From Pseudomonas syringae CC1557 (lineage in GTDB: Bacteria > Pseudomonadota > Gammaproteobacteria > Pseudomonadales > Pseudomonadaceae): a stretch of DNA of 64,000 nucleotides. The translations under genes and the position numbers were made by a program. The stretch is taken from contig NZ_CP007014.1 in NCBI RefSeq assembly GCF_000452705.1, forward strand, positions 2,666,001 to 2,730,000, in the 5' to 3' direction. Below, one piece after another: positions 28,375 through 38,153 of the stretch (position 1 is the first letter of the stretch; every line of letters begins with the position of its first letter). Below the pieces are notes generated by a model. That model saw only the letters and a list, made by a program, of their open reading frames with translations, ran no database searches and had not been told where the DNA came from.

Positions 28375-28911
28375 ATGACAAGCATGATGAACGAAAGGTC
28401 TGAGCCGCCGGTAGAGCTTTCCGTCCAGCCAGCCGCTGTCAGAGTTTTAAGAAGCGCAGCCACAAAACATGCGCTTGTCGCCGCTCTGCTGTCTTCATTG
28501 GTGGGGTGTACTTCGATTCCGAGTCAGGAGCTTAGTAGTGTAAAAAATGCCCAGGGGAAAGATGTCAATGAGGCCATCGCAAAACTTGCGCCTCTAATGG
28601 GCGGCCCGCCGGATTGGGTACAGCCTAATAGTAAAAATCCGGCGAACACCGACTATGGATGGACCCGATATAAGGGTACGTTTTCGGAGAATAAATATAT
28701 GGGCTCCACTGATGACCGGAGCGCCGGGTATCTGCAAATTACCGATCATTACCAACAACAAACGTGGAGAGAGTATTGCTCCGTCAACGTCACCGCTGAC
28801 TCTAAAGACATCGTAGTGGACTACAAGGTGGAAAACTGTGGTTTTATGGACGCTTTTTTTGGAAGTGGTGAACTTAAGAAAAATTGTGGTCTGTGTAAGC
28901 TGGCTGAGTAA
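28375..28911 (+). CDS. Putative lipoprotein with extended N-terminus
   Basis: This encodes a 178-residue protein. A signal segment (HALVAALLSSLVGC) with a lipobox Cys near residue 45 is preceded by an unusually long hydrophilic N-terminus. The mature part has ANTDYGWTRYKGTFSENKYM and four more cysteines towards the end (REYCSVNV, ENCGFMDA, KNCGLCKLAE). I recognise no family. A decayed copy lies at 55287-55637. The distance to operator 5 and its -10 fits a short leader. Confidence 0.75.
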   Translation: MTSMMNERSEPPVELSVQPAAVRVLRSAATKHALVAALLSSLVGCTSIPSQELSSVKNAQGKDVNEAIAKLAPLMGGPPDWVQPNSKNPANTDYGWTRYKGTFSENKYMGSTDDRSAGYLQITDHYQQQTWREYCSVNVTADSKDIVVDYKVENCGFMDAFFGSGELKKNCGLCKLAE

Positions 28912-29342
28912 CATTAGTTCAGGACTGTAGGTCTCAAGCTTGCCAATAGTTGGGGGGGCTACCCGTGAGTTGGTGAGCGGTTGATGATACTACATTATGA
29001 GATAGCTCTATGAGACGTAGGGTCTATTACTTAGTTATTGTATGCGGTGTCCTACCCACGTGTTTTTTCTCATCTCGTTTGCTACCTCTGTTAAGTCTGT
29101 AAGCATACTAAATGCACAACATAACTTGCAGCGCTGTTTGCTACCGTCGTCAATTGTGCTGGTCGCTGCATGTGGGTCTGACTGATACTTCATGGTGTTG
29201 CGGCGTATATTTGCTTATTACTCAATGAATAGTCGTCGGCAGGGTACTGGTATAGCTGTTTGACTGAAAGTTTTGCGTTTCGAGTTGTTATACCCATGCT
29301 AAAAATCAAAACCCTTTGAGCGATAACAGTGGGAGATCAACT
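28912..29342. other. Intergenic region, nothing recognised
   Basis: About 430 AT-rich bases lie before the next secreted protein gene. I looked for a copy of the island palindrome and found only weak half-site matches, and saw no convincing gene or terminator. Confidence 0.35.
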
Positions 29343-30323
29343 ATGCTTGCGGGCGTCCTCAGTATTGCACAGCACAGAGCAGTGTGTGTATTGACTCTAT
29401 GGCTAAGCGGCGCACTTGCTCCGGCTATGGCGCTGTCGCCTGTAGAGCAGCCCATTGATGCCATGGAAGCGCTGGAGGATTTCCGCTCAGCGGATCTTGC
29501 GTGGACATCGCCCAAAATGCGCGATTTTATGCAGGTATGGTTCGATGTGACCGAGCTGGACGAGCCGCCTTGTGGGCCCGCTGACATGAAGTTATCGCCG
29601 ATCACGACGGTCTGCGAATATAAACCAGACAATCAGACTGATCTGTCAAGGCCGCCACGATTATTGGTTGGCATCGTCGGCAAAGACGCGAATACCGCCC
29701 GTATTGTCAGTGTCGTGAGTGAACGGGCGCTCAACGACGTCTCTTGGAATTGCCGTCCTTCGCAACTGAATACAGTTGTGTGCACGCCTGTTGGTGGTGA
29801 CAGTGCTGAGGATGACCGGTTATTTACCCAATGGGATAAATGGCTGCCCCGGACGGAGAGTGAGTGGTTTGCCTGGCACGCAACAGATCCTGAGATGAGG
29901 TACATCCAAAGTGCAGTCGCGTCAGGCGGAACAATGCCGGCTGATGTCCCGCGATTGCTCTCGTGGAAAAATTGGCAAGGCGAGGCCATGAACACTGTAC
30001 GGATCGAGCGATTGGTCATGATCGGTCAGTTATGTCGGGTGTTGGATCAGGCTGACGCTGAAACCATTACGCGCAATGCTCGCGTGCAACTGAGCTATAG
30101 CCAGTTCGCATTGGCTGATCAGGACAGGCGGCGCGCCAAAGAATGGTTGAAGGCGCTGCGTATCGGTGCAACTCAGTCTGCGAGGTTGTCTGACGCGACC
30201 GATGAGGCATCCTGCAAGCGTTTTGCTGCGCCCTATGGAACCCTGTCAAAACTCCTGACCTGGACAGACAAACAGCAGGAAGCGAGTCCGGGCGTACGAG
30301 CAAGTCCCAGAACATTGCCCTGA
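29343..30323 (+). CDS. Secreted protein of unknown function
   Basis: This encodes a 326-residue protein. ATG 29343 follows GTGGGAG at seven bases; an upstream TTG (29316) lacks such a site. The N-terminus is a signal peptide ending APAMALS. The mature part has several cysteines (EPPCGPADM, VCEY, NCRPS, VVCTP), Trp-rich segments and a helical C-terminal half. No family is recognised. There is no clear island operator upstream, although its neighbours on both sides have one. Confidence 0.7.
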   Translation: MLAGVLSIAQHRAVCVLTLWLSGALAPAMALSPVEQPIDAMEALEDFRSADLAWTSPKMRDFMQVWFDVTELDEPPCGPADMKLSPITTVCEYKPDNQTDLSRPPRLLVGIVGKDANTARIVSVVSERALNDVSWNCRPSQLNTVVCTPVGGDSAEDDRLFTQWDKWLPRTESEWFAWHATDPEMRYIQSAVASGGTMPADVPRLLSWKNWQGEAMNTVRIERLVMIGQLCRVLDQADAETITRNARVQLSYSQFALADQDRRRAKEWLKALRIGATQSARLSDATDEASCKRFAAPYGTLSKLLTWTDKQQEASPGVRASPRTLP

Positions 30324-30480
30324 GAAACGGCTGGGCGCATATGGATATGTCCTGTTTGAGCGACCGGGGTGGCGTTCCACTTCACTCGCGATAGCGTAAG
30401 GCAGACGGTAACTTCTCACGGCGGAATAAGCGTTTTTCTGTTGGAGCGATGGACACCGGGATCTTCAGGACAGCCGTTAT

Positions 30481-30699
30481 TCAGAACAATCCTGCCTTTA
30501 TCTTTTGCTCAATGATCTGACCTAACTCACGCCCGGGGGATTGATAAAGCAATGAAGAGTGCGGGCAGTGTAGTGCATGTTTGAACGGGTGTGGATCAAT
30601 CAGATGTTGTGAATAACCACAATGCTGGCAGTACACCAACTCGCCCCAGAGTCTCCAGTGCTTGTTCCATGCCTGCAGTGGGAGATAAGGTATAGTCAT
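30481..30699 (-). CDS. Small zinc-ribbon-like protein
   Basis: This encodes a 72-residue protein starting MTIPYLPLQAWNKHWRLWGE. It carries YCQHCGYSQ and then HALHCPHSS, a Cys/His arrangement that could bind zinc. Similar small proteins occur in Pseudomonas genomes, but I cannot name a function. The ribosome site is weak. Operator 6 lies about 220 bases upstream in the matching orientation, so a long leader or an undetected gene would be needed for it to be the target. Confidence 0.5.
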   Translation of the reverse strand: MTIPYLPLQAWNKHWRLWGELVYCQHCGYSQHLIDPHPFKHALHCPHSSLLYQSPGRELGQIIEQKIKAGLF

Positions 30700-30922
30700 C
30701 TGGGCCTACCGTATATTGAAAGGTGAGTCGCATGCGTTTAACTGAGTTCGTACGGTTGGCCATCTCCTCAATATCGACGTCATGTGTGGCCGGTATTTAA
30801 CTCCACAGTCAATTCCTGCATAAAGGACGCCATGATGTCTGCATTAATCTGCCGCTGATCTAACGAAAATCATTCGTTTTTTTATGGCTGTCAGGTTAAG
30901 TTTCATATAATGAGTCGCGCAA

Positions 30923-30938
30923 TAGTACGGATGTACTA
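30923..30938 (-). promoter_or_regulatory. Island operator 6 (TAGTACG-GA-TGTACTA), no close target gene
   Basis: On the minus strand TTGCGC follows the motif, and TTAACC lies 17 bases later. The plus strand shows no acceptable -10 and leads into converging genes. The transcript would run leftward for about 190 bases before the zinc-ribbon-like gene. Confidence 0.65.
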
Positions 30939-31013
30939 TGCGCTATTACACTCATGTAATCTTCCAGCAAGATGTTATAGGTAGTTTCCCATAGGTCCGC
31001 CCGAGGCTGCTGA

Positions 31014-31493
31014 TTACAGCGATTCATCCTGAATGCGGTATAGCATCCAGCACGCTTCTCGCTTGAAGAACAATGAGAGTTGATAGCCCGTATCTGGTTT
31101 GGTCAGTTTGATCACTGCCTGGTCTGGTCCCTTGAGCCGCTTGGCAAGCGTCAAACCTTGATCGTGCTGCTGCTGATCGCTGGGCATCAGCGGAAACTCC
31201 AGTTGAGACTTGTCCAGTAGCTCAGAGACAGGACGAGGTTCCGGTTGCGCCTCGGGATCGATGTACTCGCTCTGCAACGGCATACTGACAAAGGCTTTCT
31301 GTACCTCAATGTCGTTGGCGAAGCGTTTCAGGAAGCCATCGAAATCCTGAGCCGGGCACGCCGCCAAGTTTGCCTGCGCAGGCAGTTGAGTATTTGCGGC
31401 GAGTGATGGCGCACTGTAAAGCGTAGCGGCAGAGATCACCGACATAGCCAGCAAAACGGCTCCGCGGGTTCCTCTGTAAGCAAGCGTATTCAT
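31014..31493 (-). CDS. Secreted protein of unknown function
   Basis: This encodes a 159-residue protein with a signal peptide (AVLLAMSVISAATLYSAPSL region). The start ATG overlaps the upstream LprI-like stop (ATGA) and has GGAGG before it, so the two genes are coupled. The mature part includes CPAQDFDGFLKRFANDIEVQ and FFKREACWMLYRIQDESL. I have seen similar short periplasmic proteins in proteobacteria but cannot assign a family with confidence. Confidence 0.7.
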   Translation of the reverse strand: MNTLAYRGTRGAVLLAMSVISAATLYSAPSLAANTQLPAQANLAACPAQDFDGFLKRFANDIEVQKAFVSMPLQSEYIDPEAQPEPRPVSELLDKSQLEFPLMPSDQQQHDQGLTLAKRLKGPDQAVIKLTKPDTGYQLSLFFKREACWMLYRIQDESL

Positions 31494-31894
31494 CAAAGCG
31501 CCTCCGACCATTCTTTGTGGATAGCCGCAATGCGCGCTGCGTACGCCACTGCGAGGCAGACGGCATCCTTGCACGCGCGGGCCAAGGCATCGCGCCACTC
31601 TTTCTGTTGTGCGCCCATGGGGTCCAGAGCCTTACCGGTCTCACCATCGACCCCTTTGGTTTCTGCCCTCACGTCGTCGACCAGATTCAGCATTTTGGTT
31701 TCCTGAGCTCGCAGGCTGGCACTGGAACAGGCGATATCTTCGAGCGTGGTCAACTTTGCACTTTCATCGTCGCAGCGCTCGGCAAACCCAAAGTTGGAAA
31801 AGCCGGGTGGAATATCGTCGGCTCCGGCATTTGCGTGCAGGATCAAGACAAGGAGAAGGGCGCTTGTAACGCACAGGCCAGTCCTTTTTTTCAT
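31493..31894 (-). CDS. LprI-like (DUF1311) secreted protein
   Basis: This encodes a 133-residue protein. ATG 31894 follows AAAAAGGCAG and starts a signal peptide ending HANAGAD. The mature part follows the LprI pattern: RCDDESAKLTTLEDIACSSA, then a helical segment, QQKEWRDALARACKDAVCLA and Tyr-x-x-Arg-Ile near the end. LprI-family proteins include lysozyme inhibitors. It lies just downstream, on the minus side, of operator 7 and is divergent from another LprI-type gene. Confidence 0.78.
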   Translation of the reverse strand: MKKRTGLCVTSALLLVLILHANAGADDIPPGFSNFGFAERCDDESAKLTTLEDIACSSASLRAQETKMLNLVDDVRAETKGVDGETGKALDPMGAQQKEWRDALARACKDAVCLAVAYAARIAAIHKEWSEAL

Positions 31895-31954
31895 CTGTCT
31901 GCCTTTTTCGATGGTGATCGACACAATAGAGGATCTTTCGACGAATTTAAAAAA

Positions 31955-31970
31955 TACTACACCTGTACTA
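31955..31970. promoter_or_regulatory. Island operator 7 (TACTACA-CC-TGTACTA), between divergent LprI-type genes
   Basis: The left half-site has one change from TAGTACA. On the minus strand TCTATT starts 24 bases beyond the motif, leading to the gene at 31894. On the plus strand TTGAAA follows the motif, but the -10 is poor. It may control both LprI-type genes. Confidence 0.7.
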
Positions 31971-32036
31971 TTGAAAAGTCTTGGGCGTTGGGAAATGCTT
32001 AATCTTTGAAACCCCTCATTGAACCGGATTTAAATC

Positions 32037-32426
32037 ATGATGCGATGCCTGGCTGTATTGTGCGCAGTAGTATTCTCCCTGCATGCATCTGCGGAGGACA
32101 AATACTCTGCGGAATATGATGCGTGCGTCGAGAAGTCTGAAGGTATTACCTCCAACCTGAACGACTGCAATAGCAAGGAACTGGCGTTACAGAATACCCG
32201 TCTGAATGAGTCCTACAAGGCCGCGATAGGCGCACTCTCGGACGAGCAAAAAACCCAACTGCGCGATGCGCAACGGTTATGGGTGAAATACAGGGACGCC
32301 AATTGCTTCATGTATTACCACTTTTCGGGCGGCACCATGGATCAGATCAATGGCGCTGGCTGCATGTTGACCATGACCATCGACAGAACTGAGGAGCTCA
32401 AGTGGTTTGCCGAAACTGGAGAGTGA
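32037..32426 (+). CDS. Lysozyme inhibitor LprI-family protein (DUF1311)
   Basis: This encodes a 129-residue secreted protein with a short signal peptide ending LHASAED. The mature part is the compact LprI domain: YDACVEKSEGITSNLNDC, LNESYKAAIGALSDEQKTQL and RLWVKYRDANCFMYY, ending in TEELKW. The family is named for a mycobacterial periplasmic lysozyme inhibitor. Divergent from the related gene at 31894 across operator 7. Confidence 0.88.
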   Translation: MMRCLAVLCAVVFSLHASAEDKYSAEYDACVEKSEGITSNLNDCNSKELALQNTRLNESYKAAIGALSDEQKTQLRDAQRLWVKYRDANCFMYYHFSGGTMDQINGAGCMLTMTIDRTEELKWFAETGE

Positions 32427-32465
32427 ACTGAAATGCCCTGATGGCGTATCACAAACGGGTGCGAA

Positions 32466-32486
32466 GGCCCCATTCAGGATGGGGCC
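32466..32486. terminator. Bidirectional hairpin between converging genes
   Basis: GGCCCCAT and ATGGGGCC form a perfect 8-bp GC-rich stem with a TCAGG loop, between the stop of the LprI gene and that of the next minus-strand gene. No long T tract follows. Confidence 0.6.
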
Positions 32487-32494
32487 GCTGTTCA

Positions 32495-33247
32495 TCAAGG
32501 AGAAGACAGCTTTTTCGGCACTGGATATTGGCTGCCGTCATATTCCAGCGCGAAACGGGTAACAACCGGTTCGGCAGAGATTCTTTCGCACTCTTCGCCC
32601 TTGGGCCGGTTCTGGGTGTCAATAACTTTCTGCTCAATTTCCAGGGCCGCGAGACCTTTATTGCTTTTGTCCGAGATGGAGATTGTGCGCTGCGTCTCGG
32701 TAAACTCGCCAGCGCAACGAGTGTCCCATTCACCGTTGCTTCTTTTAACCTCCAGCCCGCTCATCACCGGCTGCAATTGAGCGCCTGGCAGCGCTGCGTA
32801 CAACGTCAGGACTTTACTTTCGAACGGATTGGGACGCGATGAGCCCCCATAGTTCACTCTCACACCAAACGCCCGCAGCTTCGGTGCCAACTGATAGCGG
32901 GCAGTATCCAGCTCCAGTCCGTAAAAATAGATGGCGTCTGAACTGATCGCGGCCGCTTGATAGTGCTGCGAGATGATCTTGCCATTGCTGGCGTTCGCGA
33001 CGATTACACCGAGGCCATAGTCGCCCTGGCCATCCTCGGTGACATTTTCGGCGAAGGGCATAGCTGCCAAAACCTGGCTGGAGTTAGCTGGATTGCTTTT
33101 GCACACCGCGTGCTCGCTGTCGAGCTTCAAGTCCGGGCGCAGCGTCTTGGCCCATCCCCGAATGTGGTCTGTACAGTTGGCCGAGGCAAACAACGGTAAC
33201 GCAAGCAATGGGAAGAAAAGCAGGGGTAAAACGGCAAGTTTACGCAT
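32495..33247 (-). CDS. Secreted protein of unknown function
   Basis: This encodes a 250-residue protein with a clear signal peptide (LAVLPLLFFPLLALPLFASA). The mature domain is beta-rich with several Cys (NCTDHIRGW, HAVCKSN, DTRCAGEF, EECERIS) and ends VTRFALEYDGSQYPVPKKLS. No named family is recognised. It converges with the LprI gene and has no visible island operator upstream. Confidence 0.72.
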   Translation of the reverse strand: MRKLAVLPLLFFPLLALPLFASANCTDHIRGWAKTLRPDLKLDSEHAVCKSNPANSSQVLAAMPFAENVTEDGQGDYGLGVIVANASNGKIISQHYQAAAISSDAIYFYGLELDTARYQLAPKLRAFGVRVNYGGSSRPNPFESKVLTLYAALPGAQLQPVMSGLEVKRSNGEWDTRCAGEFTETQRTISISDKSNKGLAALEIEQKVIDTQNRPKGEECERISAEPVVTRFALEYDGSQYPVPKKLSSP

Positions 33248-33570
33248 CGAGCTGTAATCCGTTAATAAGGATAAGAAGAATGAGTGCCTGCGGATACCGT
33301 CTCGTCAATCTCCACCTCTTGAAGTAGCTCGGATCTCACGATAAGGCATTCTTGTCTGAGTACCCGCTATCAGCGTAGACAGGCGGAATGATACGACCAC
33401 GACCAGTGTTTTCTGCGGCTGCGAAATAAAGCAGTCAGGATCTTGAGCGGGTTCATTAAGATTTCTTCACAGAGGATTAACGTATTCTCCGGTTAATTTT
33501 CTACGGTGAACAAAGGCAGGGCGTTGTAACAGCGCTACTGCATTGACTCCCCCCTCCACCCTGAGTCGAG
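33248..33570. other. Intergenic region, nothing recognised
   Basis: About 320 bases lie between two minus-strand genes. A weak ATTAAC/GTTAAT inverted repeat near 33480 is the only structure seen. I found no gene or island palindrome. Confidence 0.35.
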
Positions 33571-35325
33571 TTAAGGCCCCCAGCGCTCATCCACAGTTTT
33601 TCGGATATCTGTGTCGTAAACCAAGGTCACGTTATCTGTCTCACTAACGGCCTTGGCCAGCGCAAGGAATATCGTGTTGCACGTGTGATGACCCACTCGC
33701 AACTCGCCGAATTCAGGCTTCGCCCCCAGTGTCCATATACGACCACGAACTCCATCGTCATGGCTCAATTCTGACCAGATAAAAACCGATGCTTCCGGTT
33801 TGCCATCCACATTGAGGTTGACGTTACTACCCACGCGCGCCCCCTCAAACCGCACCTGGTAATAACCCTCGAGAGCTTCCCACTCACCCGATGGGGTTCT
33901 TGTGAACAGCAGAGGGGATTCATCGCCATTAGAGCCGGCCCTAGCCTTTGACGGCGAAGCGCGCAGCGTACTGAATGCCATCCAGCCAAGCAAAATAACG
34001 CCCAGCACTAGCACCGACCAGAGTCCGATACGCTTCCAGTCGATACCTGATGCGTCATCCGGTGACATCGGGATCAGTTTGACCTGCATATTCTCGGGCT
34101 CGGCGCGGCCCAGGCTGTTCATTTTCTGCGCGCTATAGTCCGGGATTAGCGTTGCAAGCGGCAGATTGGCGGGTTTTGCTGCGGAGTTGCCGGTAGCCAG
34201 CGTAAACGGGCCGTCGCCCCTGGCCAGGAACACCACCTGCGGCGCACGCAACGCGAAACGCAAGGCGGGCGACGAAGAGCCCAGTCCGCCGCCGCGTTCG
34301 TCGAGTTCGAGTTTCACCTGACGCACGATTGTGCCGTTGGTCTCTACTTCATTCTGGATAACCTCCTTACCGTCTTGCGCCAGCCGGTAAAGCAGACCAT
34401 TGCCGATGGATTGCCAGGGCGCCTTGCTGTCGGTTCGACCGTAAAAGCGGCCCGGGGCGACGCTGTTAGCCTGGGCCATGTCGACTTGCAGGCGCTCGAC
34501 GGGTAGGCCAGTCGGTAATTGCCAGATATAGCTGCCGGCTTTTTCAACGCTGCCAATCACGGGTTCCGACCAGGCAAGCGGTAACGGCGGGGTGTCGGTA
34601 TTCACCGTCACCAACTGCACTGACGTGAGCATCGGTGCTTCGGCCGAGGAGCGCCATATCAGGCGCAGATAACGTGCGGTGCGACCGGGCAGGGTGACTT
34701 CGCGCTGTTCTACTGTTTGATCGTCGAATGACAGACGCGCTACCTGGCTTGCGCCCCATGGACTCCAGTTCTGCAAATCATCGCTGGCTTCGATGCTGAA
34801 ACGCTGAAAGCCGTCTTGAGCGCTATCCCAGTCAAGAATCAGTTTTTGCAGAGGTTGTCTGATGGTGCTCGTGTCCAACAACCATCCGCGCAAAACCTGT
34901 TCACCGGGGGCTGCGTCATCCTGAGGTTGAACCTCCACGAGCGTACCAGTGGCGCTGCGCTCGACTTTGATCCTGGGCGCTCTGTCGAGCTCGTCCGCTC
35001 GGTTGTAGAGAGGGAACCACTTCACCATCGTCGGCGCTTGTGATTGCTTCGCCTGAGGCGGATTTTGGTCGAGGGCATACGCCTGAGCCTGGCCCTGAGC
35101 ATTAAAAATGCGCAGATCGCCCAGATCCTGCTGTCGAGAATTGAGCTGCACATTCATGGGTAGTTCAATGCGATACCACGGGCCGTTACCGCTTAATTTC
35201 AAGGGGGTCTGGCTGGCGAAATCTGCCTGGGTGTCATCAGCGCTGGCAAGTGTCGAGCCAAGCAATGCGACACCACACAGGGCAAGCCGGAACAGCTGCT
35301 TATAACTCAAGAGTGTGCTCCTCAT
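33571..35325 (-). CDS. DUF3999 membrane-anchored periplasmic protein
   Basis: This encodes a 584-residue protein: signal peptide (ALCGVALLGSTLASAD), a large beta-rich periplasmic region with WYRIELPMNVQLNSRQQDLG and LRIFNAQGQAQAYAL, then one C-terminal membrane helix (about 440-460) and a short cytoplasmic tail. This matches DUF3999. The start overlaps the stop of the DUF2339 gene (ATGA). The two families are regularly paired in Pseudomonas. Function unknown; probably part of the conserved backbone. Confidence 0.87.
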   Translation of the reverse strand: MRSTLLSYKQLFRLALCGVALLGSTLASADDTQADFASQTPLKLSGNGPWYRIELPMNVQLNSRQQDLGDLRIFNAQGQAQAYALDQNPPQAKQSQAPTMVKWFPLYNRADELDRAPRIKVERSATGTLVEVQPQDDAAPGEQVLRGWLLDTSTIRQPLQKLILDWDSAQDGFQRFSIEASDDLQNWSPWGASQVARLSFDDQTVEQREVTLPGRTARYLRLIWRSSAEAPMLTSVQLVTVNTDTPPLPLAWSEPVIGSVEKAGSYIWQLPTGLPVERLQVDMAQANSVAPGRFYGRTDSKAPWQSIGNGLLYRLAQDGKEVIQNEVETNGTIVRQVKLELDERGGGLGSSSPALRFALRAPQVVFLARGDGPFTLATGNSAAKPANLPLATLIPDYSAQKMNSLGRAEPENMQVKLIPMSPDDASGIDWKRIGLWSVLVLGVILLGWMAFSTLRASPSKARAGSNGDESPLLFTRTPSGEWEALEGYYQVRFEGARVGSNVNLNVDGKPEASVFIWSELSHDDGVRGRIWTLGAKPEFGELRVGHHTCNTIFLALAKAVSETDNVTLVYDTDIRKTVDERWGP

Positions 35326-38153
35326 AGTGACAGATCCGGCTTGCCGGCACCTGAATCAGCTTTTTGCGCTGTAGTCTTTTTTGGCGGAAGAGGGGCGAAG
35401 TAGCCCACCACCAATAGCAGGATGCCGACCCCGATGAAGGAGATGACACGCGCCATACCGCCACGGTCGCTCAGCTCTACCAGGAACAGCTTGGCAACCA
35501 CGACACCGATCAGCACTGCGCCGGTAACCCACACTTCACGCTGTCTGCGAAGATGACCGCCGATCATCAACGCCAGTGCTATCAGCGTCCAGACGATGGA
35601 GAGTGCCGCTTGCAGGAGTGCGGGATCGATGGGGCTGCGGAACACCATCCCGGTGATCAGGGCGAACAACGAAGCCCCCCCCGTAATAATCGCCAGCCGT
35701 TCGGCATGCTTAGCCTCAATGCCAAGCAGCGGCAGGTTATTACGGGTCCAGTTCACGATCCCTAACAGGGCAAACAACATGCCCAGTTCCAGAGGGTTGA
35801 GCAATGGTATGTAAGGCAGCGGGTCGGCTTTGACGTAGCTGTCATAGTTCATCAACCAGAACCACCCCAGCAACCAAAAGACAAAGGGAACGGCGGCCCA
35901 AATGCGATATACCTTTGGATACGCGTCGACCGGCCATGGCCAGCGTCGGCTCGCGGCCATGGCAATCAGGTAAAAGCTGGGGATCAGCGAGCCCGCAAGG
36001 GAAAACCAGGCGCTGTAAATAGCATTGGAATCGACAAGGTTGTCTACGCCGTATGCCAGCTCAATGCTAAGCAATACAACGCATAACCAGGCACCCAGAA
36101 TGTGGGCACCCGCCAAGGCCCTGCGAGGCAGCAAGTCAGGCAGGCGATGCAATGAGAGCATGTGCACCACCAGCAATGCGGTCCACCCCACCCACGCCCA
36201 GTGTGCAAACGGGTGCATGTACTCGGTCGCCGAGAAGACAAGTACAAGCCAGCTAACCGGTGTCAGCCCCAGGCATAGCGCAGCCAGGCCGGGCCAACGC
36301 CAATGTCTCGCCCCAAAAGTCCACAAACCGATGCTGATCGCGACTGACAGCGGTAACAACGAAGCGAGCAGGGTTCGAGGTGCCAGGTGCATGTTCGCTA
36401 CGAGTAACGACGTTCCCCACCATGCACCGCCCCAGACCAGCAATAGTGCGGAAAACGCATTCTCATTCATGTAGCGCAAGGTCTTGATGCGGTGCACCTG
36501 CAGGGCGCTGAACAGACCGGAAAGGGCGATAATCATGGGTGTCCAGAAATCACCCCCTTCTGTCGAAGGGAAGTACCATGTTGTCATATCGCCCATGAAT
36601 GCCACACCGGCAGCACCTTGCAGCAGCACGCCAAAGCCACGAGCCAGCAGACGTTGTTGGCGCATGCCCAGCCAGAAGATTGCCGCGCCTTCGATGGCCC
36701 AGGCGCTGGTGGTCCATTTCGCGCCCAGCCCCAGCGGAATAGCGAGGGTGGCAAACACGATACCGAGTGCGAGGCAGGTTTCCACCAGTAACAAGGCACG
36801 CCCTGGCGCCCGGCCAGAAAGCAGGCGGGCGATTCCCATGTAAAGCAGGCCCAACGCCAACGCGCTGAACGCCGAGCCGAATTCGAGATCGGCTGTCAGT
36901 GCATATTGCAGACCGAAGCCTACCAGTGGCGTACCCAACAGCAGCGTGCCGTCAACGTAGTTACCCTGGCGTCGGGACCATTGCAGCATCGCCTCGCGGC
37001 TGGCGTCTATCGGTGCGTCGCTGAGCTCCTGCAGTTTGCGTCGGGCAAACAGAAGGCCGATGGCCAGATACATCAGGAAGAACAGAATCAGGAACGGCTC
37101 GACGCTCCAGAACATATCCGGGGTGTAGGAGCGCAACCCCCATGCTACGCCAATCCCGAAAGTGCCAAAAAAACCGATCAGGTTGAGCAGACGCCAGGTC
37201 TTGAACCAGGCGATAGCGAAAATCCCGACGTTGAGCAAAGCGAAGTAGCTGAACAGCGTGACATGACTGCCCTGGCCTGTGGAGGACAGAATCGGCGCGG
37301 CAAAACCGCCCAGTGTCGCCGCACAGGCCAGCGCCAGGGAGTTCTGAGTAATCGCGAGCATGGCGGAGAACAGCATGATGACCACCAACAGCGCAAAGCC
37401 CAGCGTCGGGTCCAGTAACTCATGCACGCGAATGGCGCCGCTGACGGTCAGGTACAGCACGCCGACGCCGGTGCCTTGCATCATCAGCGCGAAGGCTGGA
37501 TTGCGGTGGCGCAGCCACCAGCCCAAGCCGAGCAATGCGATTGCGCTGCCAGCAACCCCCGCGTATCGGGTTTCGATCGGCACTACAACGCCTTCGGTGG
37601 CGTAGCGCAACAGAAAAGCGAGCCCCAGAAAGAGCACCACAGCCCCTATTCGCAGCACAGTATTGCCGCCCAATAACCAGTCACGCGCAGCCATGAAAAC
37701 GACGTTTACAACGTTCGGCGTAGCGGGTTTTAGTGGGGTTGGTCGAGCGGTCGGCTGGCTGGTAACCGGCGGCTCTGCTGGCTTTACGGGTACGTCCGGT
37801 GTTTGCGAAGGAAGGTCCCAGACGAACTCCATCTCAGGCACTTGGCGGGCAGAAGTGGAAGTCGTGTCTGGAAGCGGAGCAGATGCGGCGGTTGGCCCTG
37901 ACGATTCTGATGACTGTACTGGCATCGACTCCAGCAGGGAGATGCGCGCTTGCAAGGTTCCAATCTGTTGCTGCGCTAGCGCCAGCTGTTCGCTTTGCCG
38001 GGTAGACTCCAGGCTCAGCGTTGTGACACGACGATTGAGCCATACGCCCAGTGCAAGTAACAGCAGGGGGGCGCCAATGACCCAGATATAAGCCGGATTA
38101 CCATTGAGAAATTCGGCTATCCCCAGACCCATTTCCAGAAGAAGAGACAGCAC
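35322..38153 (-). CDS. DUF2339 polytopic membrane protein
   Basis: This encodes a 943-residue protein. It has an N-terminal helix, a Gln-rich coiled segment (about 40-75), a Pro/Thr-rich linker and then some two dozen membrane helices starting LLGGNTVLRIGAVVLFLGLA. The end is a positively charged tail. This is the DUF2339 architecture. The paired DUF3999 protein is encoded directly downstream. The role is unknown; a cell-envelope complex is plausible. Confidence 0.88.
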   Translation of the reverse strand: MLSLLLEMGLGIAEFLNGNPAYIWVIGAPLLLLALGVWLNRRVTTLSLESTRQSEQLALAQQQIGTLQARISLLESMPVQSSESSGPTAASAPLPDTTSTSARQVPEMEFVWDLPSQTPDVPVKPAEPPVTSQPTARPTPLKPATPNVVNVVFMAARDWLLGGNTVLRIGAVVLFLGLAFLLRYATEGVVVPIETRYAGVAGSAIALLGLGWWLRHRNPAFALMMQGTGVGVLYLTVSGAIRVHELLDPTLGFALLVVIMLFSAMLAITQNSLALACAATLGGFAAPILSSTGQGSHVTLFSYFALLNVGIFAIAWFKTWRLLNLIGFFGTFGIGVAWGLRSYTPDMFWSVEPFLILFFLMYLAIGLLFARRKLQELSDAPIDASREAMLQWSRRQGNYVDGTLLLGTPLVGFGLQYALTADLEFGSAFSALALGLLYMGIARLLSGRAPGRALLLVETCLALGIVFATLAIPLGLGAKWTTSAWAIEGAAIFWLGMRQQRLLARGFGVLLQGAAGVAFMGDMTTWYFPSTEGGDFWTPMIIALSGLFSALQVHRIKTLRYMNENAFSALLLVWGGAWWGTSLLVANMHLAPRTLLASLLPLSVAISIGLWTFGARHWRWPGLAALCLGLTPVSWLVLVFSATEYMHPFAHWAWVGWTALLVVHMLSLHRLPDLLPRRALAGAHILGAWLCVVLLSIELAYGVDNLVDSNAIYSAWFSLAGSLIPSFYLIAMAASRRWPWPVDAYPKVYRIWAAVPFVFWLLGWFWLMNYDSYVKADPLPYIPLLNPLELGMLFALLGIVNWTRNNLPLLGIEAKHAERLAIITGGASLFALITGMVFRSPIDPALLQAALSIVWTLIALALMIGGHLRRQREVWVTGAVLIGVVVAKLFLVELSDRGGMARVISFIGVGILLLVVGYFAPLPPKKTTAQKADSGAGKPDLSL

